From Desulfobacterales bacterium (GTDB lineage Bacteria > Desulfobacterota > Desulfobacteria > Desulfobacterales > C00003060), in contig CP070769.1 in assembly GCA_020347085.1 (NCBI GenBank), positions 2,172,997-2,197,171 on the forward strand: a stretch of 24,175 nucleotides of DNA, in the 5' to 3' direction. The position numbers were made by a program, and so were the translations under genes. Shown here piece after piece: positions 16,442-22,983 of the stretch (its first letter is position 1; the number at the start of each line of letters is the position of its first letter). The notes under the pieces are model-generated. The model made no database searches, was not told the origin of the DNA, and saw nothing but the letters and a program-made list of their open reading frames with translations.

Positions 16442-16517
16442 GGGCGATTAGCTCAGCGGATAGAGCACAAGCCTCCGGAGCTTGGTGTCGCCGGTTCGAT
16501 TCCGGCATCGCCCTCCA
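16442..16517 (+). tRNA. tRNA-Arg (anticodon CCG)
   Basis: A perfect cloverleaf: a 7-bp acceptor stem (GGGCGAT with ATCGCCC), D stem GCTC/GAGC, anticodon stem CAAGC/GCTTG with loop CTCCGGA (anticodon CCG, reading CGG), a 5-nt variable loop and T stem GCCGG/CCGGC with loop TTCGATT. CCA is encoded (16515-16517). The discriminator base is T, unusual for bacterial tRNA-Arg, which mostly has A or G. TTGACA at 16397-16402 may be its -35. Confidence 0.95.
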
Positions 16518-16585
16518 ATTCAAGCTCCGCGCCCAGGGGGCCTCTGCCTAGCGGCAATGCTTCGCAGCCCGAAAAGGAAGGCAAC

Positions 16586-18076
16586 CTATTTCAGCTTGCT
16601 TCCCTCTACCCCGTCTGCGAGACGGGGCTTCTGGCTTGCGGCAGCACTTCCTGCCCGGGAGGTAGGTCGGTCAAGCAACATGGCCACAAGCCGCAAAGCC
16701 TCCTCCCGTGTCTGGATTTCTCGGTTCAATCTCGCGTCCTCCACCTTCTGGAGCAATTTTCCGAAAAGTTCAGACGGCTTGAGGCCGAAATGTTCAATGA
16801 GGTCTTTTCCGGTAATCAGCCGCGGTGCTCTCATGGTGGGCTGGAACTCATTGAAATATCTGCGGAATATCTCATTCAAAAACGTCACAAACGCCTCCTG
16901 GACTTCGGTGCTGCGCCCAGCCTTTGCACGTTGATCTGCCATGCTGTGAACTAATAGCCCAATAATATGGTCCTCATATTTTCTGACAAACCGAACAAGG
17001 CCCCTTGTCGTGAGGGTTCCCCTCTGACGGGCGACAAAGAGATGTAGTGGGAGAAGATGATTTCGTACGACGAGCTCTATGTATGATCGCTCCTGACCAG
17101 ACATCCTAAGCCTCAAGCAAAGACTTCTGGCAATAAGAACGCCCTTTTGCTCATGGGCCAGATAACGCACCTTTCCGGTAGCATCAATACGGCGGGTTGC
17201 AGGCTTACCCAAGTCATGAAGCAAGGCAGCCCATCGCAAGAGCACCTTCCGATTGCCCTGTTCAAGGTAGCTGCGAATTGGTTCGGCATACTCCGGCCAG
17301 ATTCTTGGATATTGTCTGAGCACGAACTCCATTTCTTCGTAGGTCTCCATGACATGGTCAAAGAGGTTGTATCCGTGATCATCACATGGGCAGTCCACGC
17401 ACGGTCCAAGCTCGGGGATAAGCCTTATCAGGAGCCCTACCTCCGACATCTGCCTGAGGTGGGGATAGGATCTGTCTGCTTCCGCCATTCCAAAAAGCTC
17501 AGCCCTTATGCGTTCTCCGGCCGATTGGGCAATAAGTCCGGCGTGCTCTTTGATGACAGAAAGGGTCTGGGGTGAGATCTCAAAGTCCAAGACAGCAGCA
17601 AGACGGAACGCTCTGAGCATGCGGAGCGGGTCGGTCAAGATGGCATCTTCTGAGATGAGTCGGATGGTTCTCGACCTGATATCCCTCAGGCCTTCAACCG
17701 GGTCGATCAGGGTTTGGGAAGAGAGGTCAAAACCGAGGCCATTGACCGTGAAATCTCGGCTTTTTAGGTCGTCGTCAATGGTGTCGCCATGTAAAGGGGA
17801 AAAATCGAGAACCTTGTTGCCTGATACAACCCTATAAACCGCTTTGTCCTCTTTGCCCATCTGAACCGTGCGGACACCAAGTTTTGTTGCCACTCTCTCC
17901 GCAACGGCCCTGGCATACCCGCGCACGGCAAAGTCATAGTCGTTGGATCGAAGATTGAGGATGCGATCCCGTAGGGAGCCACCCACAAGATAGACACGTC
18001 CGATCTCAGAGAAATCAGGTAGTTGGCCCGCTACCTTGCTGAGCTCTTTCTTCAATAGCTTGAACGGCCTTGTCAC
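16586..18076 (-). CDS. CCA tRNA nucleotidyltransferase / poly(A) polymerase family protein with HD domain
   Basis: The 496-residue enzyme adds C and/or A to tRNA 3' ends (class II nucleotidyltransferase). The nucleotidyl-transfer motif GGSLRD (32-37) and the metal-binding DYD (46-48) are present, followed by RDFTVNGL (107-114) and the DPLRMLRAFRLA helix (149-160). A C-terminal HD phosphohydrolase-type domain has LLHDLGKP (about 285-292). Some bacteria split CC- and A-adding between two proteins, so its exact specificity is open. The GTG start at 18076 is chosen for length; a TTG at 18055 is an alternative. It overlaps the 760-residue gene upstream by 62 bp, implying co-translation. Confidence 0.9.
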   Translation of the reverse strand: MTRPFKLLKKELSKVAGQLPDFSEIGRVYLVGGSLRDRILNLRSNDYDFAVRGYARAVAERVATKLGVRTVQMGKEDKAVYRVVSGNKVLDFSPLHGDTIDDDLKSRDFTVNGLGFDLSSQTLIDPVEGLRDIRSRTIRLISEDAILTDPLRMLRAFRLAAVLDFEISPQTLSVIKEHAGLIAQSAGERIRAELFGMAEADRSYPHLRQMSEVGLLIRLIPELGPCVDCPCDDHGYNLFDHVMETYEEMEFVLRQYPRIWPEYAEPIRSYLEQGNRKVLLRWAALLHDLGKPATRRIDATGKVRYLAHEQKGVLIARSLCLRLRMSGQERSYIELVVRNHLLPLHLFVARQRGTLTTRGLVRFVRKYEDHIIGLLVHSMADQRAKAGRSTEVQEAFVTFLNEIFRRYFNEFQPTMRAPRLITGKDLIEHFGLKPSELFGKLLQKVEDARLNREIQTREEALRLVAMLLDRPTSRAGSAAASQKPRLADGVEGSKLK

Positions 18077-20297
18077 AGTGGTGGACGATGCGGGTCAGCA
18101 TGTCGAGAAAGTAAGGCTCATCCTTTCGCCTGGCAAATTCTGACTGTTTCTCCTTGATCTGCCTCAGGTATTGGAGGTCTTCTGGGGTGCCCACTCTCTC
18201 TAATGCTCGAACTACAACCCTGAGAAGGGTCATGAGGGAATTGAGGTTTTCTCGGCTCTTCTTCAGGCCGTATACCTGACCGCGTGGATCACCATATGCC
18301 CGTATAGCATTTCTGAGCACATGACCGGCGATGGGCGGATCGAGGATGGAAAGAAATATGTATATTTCTCTTTCAAGTGATAACAGGTACTTTACAGACA
18401 AACCTTCATCCTCGGACGCGAACCCCCAGAGCCATTGTTTGGTCTCTGTGTGGATCGTTTCAACTTTCCTGATAAAGTCATCTTGTCCTTGCGCTATGGT
18501 CTCACTGGTCGCTTTAATGGCCTCTGGATTGATATTGTCTTCTACGAGGAGCACCTCTTCAGGTGTTATTTCAATCTCGGTCCCAATTTCCCAGTTCTCT
18601 TTTCTGAGCAATATATTCGCCAGCATGATCGCATTTCTGTCAGATGGCAAGGCTTCTGTGGAGCTGCTCATAAAGTCTTCCAAGAGCTTCTTGATTCCTT
18701 CTTCAGGACGATCTAGCCTTGGGATTAGAAACTGGAGGGCATTCAAGAAAGCAATGCGGTCGCTTTTTTTGCTCATCTCTTTCAGGTAAACCCACAAGAA
18801 AAAGAATATATTCGCGCCGTATTTTGCAAACTCGGGAATTCTGTCTTCAAAAGCCTTTTTCAGAAAGCCCCCCTTTTTGTCAAACAATGCCTCGATATTT
18901 TGAACGAGGCGCGGGGCCTCTCCAACAGAAATACTGAACATCCTTGAAATGATGTCGTAATCGTAATCATCGAAAGCTACCGATTCCGTCATTATCGCCA
19001 TCAATTTTTTTCTCGTGCGTGAACGGCCTTTGAAGAACTTCACAAGGTCAATGATCTTATCGTGGATTTTCGCAGAAAAGGGTTTCTCACCGGGCCTGGT
19101 TGCTTCTATGACGTCCCCCTTGATGATCAGGTCATCAAGGAGTTCATCTCTCACGGGTTCAAGCCTGTCCTCCACATTATTGAGGAGTTCATCTTCAACA
19201 TCTTTTCCTTTCTTACGGGCTTCGACCTCTTGCAATATCCCGGTGATTTTGTGAAGGCTCAATCCGATGTCGTAAGGCGAAAAGCTGTTGAAATCACCTT
19301 CATACAAAGTGTTGATGATTTGAACGGCTTCCTGAGAAGGGCCTCCGAACTTTTCAAATACCGTGTTAACCAGTTGCATCTTTTGTTTCTGAAGGATTTC
19401 TTGGTCACTGGCCAGCATAAGCCATTTGACGTTATTGACCTCAATTGGCGGTTTGACAAGTTTTTCTTTGAATCTTTCAAGGCTAAAAATTGCATTAAAC
19501 GCATTTGTGACGTCACACAATGGGATATCTTCACTTTCCTTTTCTAATAGCTCGTCAACTTCTTGCACCAGTGTCTGCATAGCAGTCTTGTCCAAGCTAT
19601 TCAGACCGGCAACCATGGTCAGGTTCGGATCGGGTTGGTCATCCTGATCGTATATCAGCGGGATCTGATTCCCTTCGCGGGTAAGCACTGTCGGGCTGTC
19701 TTCTTTGAGTGCTTGGTAATATTGGTAAAGGATTTCAATGCAGGGCTCCAGAGGCTCTAAATCCTCCTGACCACTCTGAGGAACCCTGATAAAGAGGGTC
19801 GTTATACTGTTCGCCCGAAAGACACTTAACGCCTCAATAAGGTGGGCATGCAAATGTGCATGGGTGTCTTGGTGATGTCTAGCAAGGGTCAGTGCAGACT
19901 CCAGGCTAATGATCAGGTCTCCAAACGATATCAAATAGTCAAGTTCAATAGGCTTTATATCGCTGCTATGAAGCCCTCGGTACCTGATCAGAATCTGCCC
20001 GTCGTGATCGGGCATTTCACAGAGCTCTTTGAGTGTTTCAACAATGCGGTGGACATGTTTTTCTGTGGTTTGGCGCTCTTTGAAAAACTTGTGATGGAGA
20101 AAACCAGCACAGATCTCGTGAACCAGTTCGACCAAAAGGATTCTCCAGGGATCAGACCTCGCCTGTTCATCCTGGAAGGCCCTGGCAATCTCACCGATTA
20201 TACTAAGGGTCTCCCGCTTTTCTATACCACCAAGCTGCTTAAAAAGCTCTTCGGCTTCCTTGTCCAGTATTGTCGAGTTCTCGTCCATATGGTTCAA
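18015..20297 (-). CDS. Large uncharacterised helical protein
   Basis: The protein is 760 residues if TTG at 20297 is used (AAAGGA lies six bases before it) and 757 from the ATG at 20288. It is acidic, predicted almost wholly helical, and without signal peptide or membrane segments, so cytoplasmic. I recognise no domain or catalytic motif. The middle (about 340-450) is rich in charged repeats of the kind EVEARKKGKDVEDELLNN, and the 480-560 region is hydrophobic-helical. HEAT-like or scaffold folding is possible but unproven. Its place between a KptA-like gene (77 bp upstream) and a CCA-adding-type gene (overlapping) hints at a role near tRNA or RNA ends. Confidence 0.8.
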   Translation of the reverse strand: MNHMDENSTILDKEAEELFKQLGGIEKRETLSIIGEIARAFQDEQARSDPWRILLVELVHEICAGFLHHKFFKERQTTEKHVHRIVETLKELCEMPDHDGQILIRYRGLHSSDIKPIELDYLISFGDLIISLESALTLARHHQDTHAHLHAHLIEALSVFRANSITTLFIRVPQSGQEDLEPLEPCIEILYQYYQALKEDSPTVLTREGNQIPLIYDQDDQPDPNLTMVAGLNSLDKTAMQTLVQEVDELLEKESEDIPLCDVTNAFNAIFSLERFKEKLVKPPIEVNNVKWLMLASDQEILQKQKMQLVNTVFEKFGGPSQEAVQIINTLYEGDFNSFSPYDIGLSLHKITGILQEVEARKKGKDVEDELLNNVEDRLEPVRDELLDDLIIKGDVIEATRPGEKPFSAKIHDKIIDLVKFFKGRSRTRKKLMAIMTESVAFDDYDYDIISRMFSISVGEAPRLVQNIEALFDKKGGFLKKAFEDRIPEFAKYGANIFFFLWVYLKEMSKKSDRIAFLNALQFLIPRLDRPEEGIKKLLEDFMSSSTEALPSDRNAIMLANILLRKENWEIGTEIEITPEEVLLVEDNINPEAIKATSETIAQGQDDFIRKVETIHTETKQWLWGFASEDEGLSVKYLLSLEREIYIFLSILDPPIAGHVLRNAIRAYGDPRGQVYGLKKSRENLNSLMTLLRVVVRALERVGTPEDLQYLRQIKEKQSEFARRKDEPYFLDMLTRIVHHCDKAVQAIEERAQQGSGPTT

Positions 20298-20373
20298 CCC
20301 CGATCCTTTACGTTGGGACTCTACTCACAATCTGCAAAAAAATCAACCCCTATATCGTTATTATGAAAGCTTG

Positions 20374-21120
20374 TTACCTCTTACCTTTGCGCTTCGACCT
20401 GCGGGCGTCTCTTTTCCAGGCAATCTCCTTCTTGAGCCCTTTTTGCTTAAGTCGCTGTCGCTGAAGATCCTCGGAGCGTTTCACATCCAAGGTAAAACTG
20501 CCCGGTATCTCTTTGGGTATTGCAGCCGACTCCTTTTTACGTCCAAGGGCTTCCCTTTTCTTATCTTTTGGAAGGGGCGGTCCCGCAAAATAACCCACAG
20601 GGACATGGTCGGTTATGTAGATGAACTCTCCGTATCTTGAAAACTTTATACCTGCCTCAGAAGCTCTCCGTGCATGCACAGTCAGCAACACTGGCGCAGG
20701 GTCTCTGCGCTTCCCCATGCGCTGTGCCAGTTCCTCGGTTGTAGCCAAGAAGACCGCGGGTTGTCCTAACGGTGTGATACCTTGCTTGGAAACGACGGGA
20801 TAGGCCCTACGACGCACGGAGTGATAAAGCAGCTTGGGGGGAACAGCCTCTTTCTCAGGACGCAGGGTCTTATTGCGGCAAACGACGCTGATCTTCTCAT
20901 TTTCCAGGACAAAAGACTTTTCATGGAAGGACATAAGCGTCTCATGGATGTGGGATTTTCGGACATATCCCCATCCGGGTTCCTCCGAAATCGCCTTGAG
21001 CAGGTCTTTCAGGCGCACGCATCCCTGGTCATCCAGGACCAGTCCGAACTCGTCGGGGCGTCGCCCAAGGATGTAGGTCATCAATCTTTGAAGCTGTTTA
21101 TGATGCTTTTCTCTGCCCAT
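20374..21120 (-). CDS. KptA/Tpt1-like RNA 2'-phosphotransferase homologue, divergent
   Basis: The 248-residue protein follows the KptA fold: a winged-helix-like N-terminus (LQRLMTYILGRRPDEFGLVLD), an ADP-ribosyltransferase-like domain (YHSVRRRAYPVVSKQGITPLG, VFLATTEELAQRMGKRRD, VLLTVHA, AGIKFSRYGEFIYITDHVP), then a basic tail rich in Lys and Arg. KptA uses NAD+ to remove an internal RNA 2'-phosphate. Key residues differ. The canonical LRHxP motif reads LGRRP (18-22), so the catalytic Arg-His is not conserved. YHGT is YHSV. The RANQGHS segment is unrecognisable. It may bind RNA or NAD or act as a changed transferase. The ATG at 21120 has no ribosome site, consistent with the promoter being only 10 bp away. 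Confidence 0.75.
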   Translation of the reverse strand: MGREKHHKQLQRLMTYILGRRPDEFGLVLDDQGCVRLKDLLKAISEEPGWGYVRKSHIHETLMSFHEKSFVLENEKISVVCRNKTLRPEKEAVPPKLLYHSVRRRAYPVVSKQGITPLGQPAVFLATTEELAQRMGKRRDPAPVLLTVHARRASEAGIKFSRYGEFIYITDHVPVGYFAGPPLPKDKKREALGRKKESAAIPKEIPGSFTLDVKRSEDLQRQRLKQKGLKKEIAWKRDARRSKRKGKR

Positions 21121-21130
21121 TATAGACGTT

Positions 21131-21159
21131 TTTATAGCTAAAATCCTACTGACTATCAA
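21131..21159 (-). promoter_or_regulatory. Promoter of the KptA-like gene, probably leaderless
   Basis: On the minus strand TTGATA (21159-21154) and TATAAA (21136-21131) have the ideal 17-bp spacing. Only 10 bp separate the -10 box from the ATG at 21120, so the transcript would start within a few bases of the start codon. This fits the absence of a ribosome site. Confidence 0.6.
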
Positions 21160-21508
21160 TAGGGAAACATGGCTGTTATTTCGGGTTCGGTCAATACTGG
21201 GCAAGCAGTCGCTATCAGGCCCTGTCAATCAGAGACATTTATGAGGTCAAGGTGGAGCATGATGTCGAAGATCTGTTCATTTCCGATAAAATCCGGACAG
21301 GACCTTCAATAGGACTGACACGACTGGAAATCGGAAGTTCGAAGTGCGCAAATTCAGAAGCGATAATGGTATGGTCATTCGCGGTCAACAGAGGAATTAC
21401 AGATCTCGAATACACGGGAAAAATGCAGGGCCGCTTTCATCGAAGGAGTGAGGCCCTCCGCGGGCGTTCTGCCTCACGGCAGGACTTTGTGCGGGAGGAG
21501 CGAGCCGG
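21160..21508. other. Intergenic stretch between kptA-like and flgM
   Basis: About 350 bp with no convincing gene. A plus-strand frame is open across part of it, but it lacks a start signal and shows no recognisable protein. A small hairpin with stem CTGCC/GGCAG lies near 21470-21483, without a T-run. Confidence 0.45.
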
Positions 21509-21856
21509 TCAAGAAAGCAAACTTAGGTATCCTAAAAAGAGAGTTTCGGATAGAACAGCAGGGGGATCAGCCGACATTTCATCTACAAACACATCCAGCA
21601 TGTTTTCGGCTATCCTATCATACTGTATTGTGTAATCTCCCCTTTGAATTTCTTCCCGAATGGCGCGGACCTTTTCCAATCTCATATCTGGTTCGGAGTC
21701 GATGACCCTTTTTGCCCTCCGAGTTTGTTTTGAAAGCTCATAAAGATTCACACTGGTGTTCCCTTCTGCCTCATTTGGCATATTGATCGGCGCAAGACCT
21801 TTTTCGTTCCATTTCTTCCAAGGGCTCTGCGCCCTCTCATTGACGGACTTAGTCAT
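21509..21856 (-). CDS. flgM: Anti-sigma-28 factor FlgM
   Basis: FlgM binds sigma-28 (FliA) and holds back late flagellar genes until it is exported through the finished hook-basal body. The 115-residue protein has the family's conserved C-terminal sigma-binding helices: MRLEKVRAIREEIQRGDY and TIQYDRIAENMLDVFVDEM (about 62-98). The N-terminus is polar and disordered-looking, as expected. The ATG at 21856 is preceded by GGGG at about 6 nt; an upstream frame to 21889 adds a Cys-rich stretch that is probably not translated. It follows the DVU0524-like gene by 52 bp, behind a sigma-28 promoter. Confidence 0.85.
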   Translation of the reverse strand: MTKSVNERAQSPWKKWNEKGLAPINMPNEAEGNTSVNLYELSKQTRRAKRVIDSEPDMRLEKVRAIREEIQRGDYTIQYDRIAENMLDVFVDEMSADPPAVLSETLFLGYLSLLS

Positions 21857-21908
21857 CCTGCACCCCACTCCACAAGTCTTCATGAACAAACACCCTCACA
21901 CCCCGTAA

Positions 21909-22319
21909 TCAATTATTGTCCGTATTCCTCTTTGTGTTTTCTTCCAAGTGATCCTGCAGAAATTCCGAATCTTCGAAAGAAATGCTTTTTGTTACCTCCC
22001 CTTTTTCCTTATCAATGAGCGTGAAAAACAGGACGGAATTCTCTTTTTTCAATGAATTGTCGCTTCTGGTACGCGCCTTTACTTGCCCGGAGGGCTCCCG
22101 TTGCGTGTCACCACGCGGACTCTTGTGGATTATCCTATCAACAATGTCCGACGTTACCTTATCAATAACGGCTTTTCGCCTTGCCCGAGGGGAGATACTA
22201 ATCGAGTCTGGGCCTTTGCGCTCCGCGCCACCCTTTGCATGTAGCCGTCGCCTGCCTTGGGTGAGCTGCCTGCTGTATGATCTCAGGACATTATGTATGT
22301 GATGGTCGCTGATGGTCAT
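21909..22319 (-). CDS. DVU0524-like FlgM-associated protein
   Basis: The 136-residue protein starts MTISDHHIHNVLRSYSRQL, the hallmark of the DVU0524 family found upstream of flgM in Desulfovibrio-type bacteria. A basic central region (RRLHAKGGAERKG) and a beta-rich segment (VLFFTLIDKEKGEVTKSI) follow. SPRARRKAVIDKV is also seen. No enzyme motif or membrane helix is present. Gene order DVU0524-like then flgM, together with the sigma-28 promoter, points to a role in flagellar regulation, perhaps with FlgM. The ATG is preceded by AGAGGA at a somewhat long distance. Confidence 0.82.
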   Translation of the reverse strand: MTISDHHIHNVLRSYSRQLTQGRRRLHAKGGAERKGPDSISISPRARRKAVIDKVTSDIVDRIIHKSPRGDTQREPSGQVKARTRSDNSLKKENSVLFFTLIDKEKGEVTKSISFEDSEFLQDHLEENTKRNTDNN

Positions 22320-22340
22320 GCAAACACATCCTCTCTTTTT

Positions 22341-22367
22341 CTTTCGGAATAATCTATAAAAACTTTA
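22341..22367 (-). promoter_or_regulatory. Sigma-28 (FliA) promoter of the DVU0524-flgM unit
   Basis: On the minus strand TAAAGTTT (22367-22360) matches the sigma-28 -35 consensus in all 8 positions. After exactly 11 bp comes TCCGAAAG (22348-22341), which matches GCCGATAA in 5 of 8 with the CCGA core intact. The -10 box ends 21 bp before the ATG at 22319. Confidence 0.75.
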
Positions 22368-22422
22368 GAAAAAAATCATCATTTGCACTGAAAAAGCGAG
22401 AGCATTCCCTCTAGCTTGCCTT

Positions 22423-22471
22423 GTTGAACTGCAACGGCGAGGGCATTCCCTGTCCCGACTTGTCGGGACTG
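22423..22471 (-). repeat. REP-like interspersed repeat, copy 4 (inverted)
   Basis: The reverse complement equals copy 2 for 29 bases from CAGTCCCGACAAGTCGGGAC onward and then continues with similar sequence to CAGTTCAAC. The 18-bp palindrome is at 22452-22469. A partial second copy (GCGAGAGCATTCCCT) lies just to the left, at about 22396-22410. Confidence 0.75.
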
Positions 22472-22691
22472 TAGAGAGATTCAATCACCAAAAAGGCAGG
22501 TGCCAAAATATGCCGTCGCTCGAGCAAGAGGTCCCTTGATCACTTTACTCGGGCCACGTATCCACCTTTTAATATTACGGCCTCCCCAACAGATAGTCGG
22601 CCGGCTTTCCCCTAGCAAAAGCACTCGCGTGACACATACCCGATCTCGTGGGCAAGGTCAAGCAAGGCTATTGCCCCGCCTATTTTTTTCC

Positions 22692-22726
22692 TTGACACCA
22701 AGGGTCAAACATGGCATTTTGATAAT
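22692..22726 (+). promoter_or_regulatory. Probable promoter of the aroF leader
   Basis: TTGACA (22692-22697) is a perfect -35. A good -10 (GATAAT, 22721-22726) is 23 bp away, longer than ideal; at 17 bp only the weak CATTTT is found. Transcription would begin around 22730, just upstream of the leader ORF. Confidence 0.4.
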
Positions 22727-22741
22727 CCAATTGCCGAGCAG

Positions 22742-22849
22742 ATGAAGATGAGCATAAGAAGACACAAAGAGATGGGCAGATTTTTTTACTACTATTATTA
22801 TTGGTACTATGGACCGGTCTTCCCTTGGCTTGACAGAAGGATTTCTTAG
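22742..22849 (+). CDS. Aromatic amino acid leader peptide for aroF
   Basis: A 35-codon ORF (33 or 25 codons if the ATG at 22748 or 22772 is used) encodes an N-terminal basic stretch (MSIRRHKEMGR), then FFYYYYYWYY, then GPVFPWLDRRIS. Ten aromatic codons in a row (22781-22810: 2 Phe, 7 Tyr, 1 Trp) are not expected in a normal protein; they are the mark of a regulatory leader peptide. Ribosomes would stall here when charged Tyr, Phe or Trp tRNA is scarce. The ORF lies between a TTGACA-type promoter and a strong terminator, upstream of aroF, the first enzyme of aromatic synthesis. Ribosome-site evidence for each ATG is weak, so the start is uncertain. Confidence 0.85.
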   Translation: MKMSIRRHKEMGRFFYYYYYWYYGPVFPWLDRRIS

Positions 22850-22912
22850 GAGAGAAAAATCATAGCTACTTGAAGCCGGGGGCAGGCCAGACAGCCTGCC
22901 CCCGGCTTTTTT
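22758..22912 (+). promoter_or_regulatory. Transcription attenuator of aroF-aroB
   Basis: Alternative pairings are visible. The antiterminator joins 22818-22831 (TCTTCCCTTGGCTT, inside the leader ORF, after the aromatic codons) with 22873-22886 (AAGCCGGGGGCAGG): ten continuous pairs including two G-U, one mismatch, then three more. This uses the left arm of the terminator, so the two folds exclude each other. GAAGAC (22758-22763) can pair with GTCTTC (22817-22822) as a competing 1:2 hairpin. A ribosome stalled on the aromatic codons would block the 1:2 pairing and favour antitermination. Confidence 0.75.
22875..22912 (+). terminator. Rho-independent terminator (attenuator) upstream of aroF
   Basis: A perfect 13-bp GC-rich stem (GCCGGGGGCAGGC, 22875-22887, with 22894-22906), a 6-nt loop CAGACA, and six T's (22907-22912). 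It starts 26 bp after the leader stop codon and lies 72 bp before the aroF start, so it cannot be an upstream gene's ordinary terminator: no plus-strand gene other than the leader ends before it. Confidence 0.92.
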
Positions 22913-22924
22913 GTTTTCGATAAC

Positions 22925-22954
22925 GGGCCGCGGCGGCAAAGATCACCGCGGCCC
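22925..22954 (+). promoter_or_regulatory. Second GC-rich hairpin in the aroF leader
   Basis: GGGCCGCGG (22925-22933) pairs perfectly with CCGCGGCCC (22946-22954), with a 12-nt loop, but no T-run follows. It lies between the terminator and the aroF ribosome site. It may protect the mRNA 5' end or serve as another control layer. Confidence 0.5.
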
Positions 22955-22983
22955 ATTTCATTTCACGTCGAGGAGGTGGACCC

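Noticed and set aside
21252..21635. 127-codon open frame on the plus strand
   Set aside because: It overlaps the end of flgM antisense and has no start signal; only its first part looks faintly protein-like.
22650..22689. GGGCAA/TTGCCC hairpin followed by seven T's
   Set aside because: The stem is only 6 bp and separated from the T-run by several bases; no plus-strand gene upstream needs a terminator.
22500..22745. 81-codon open frame on the plus strand upstream of aroF
   Set aside because: Arg/Leu/Pro-rich composition and overlap with the aroF leader promoter; not a credible gene.
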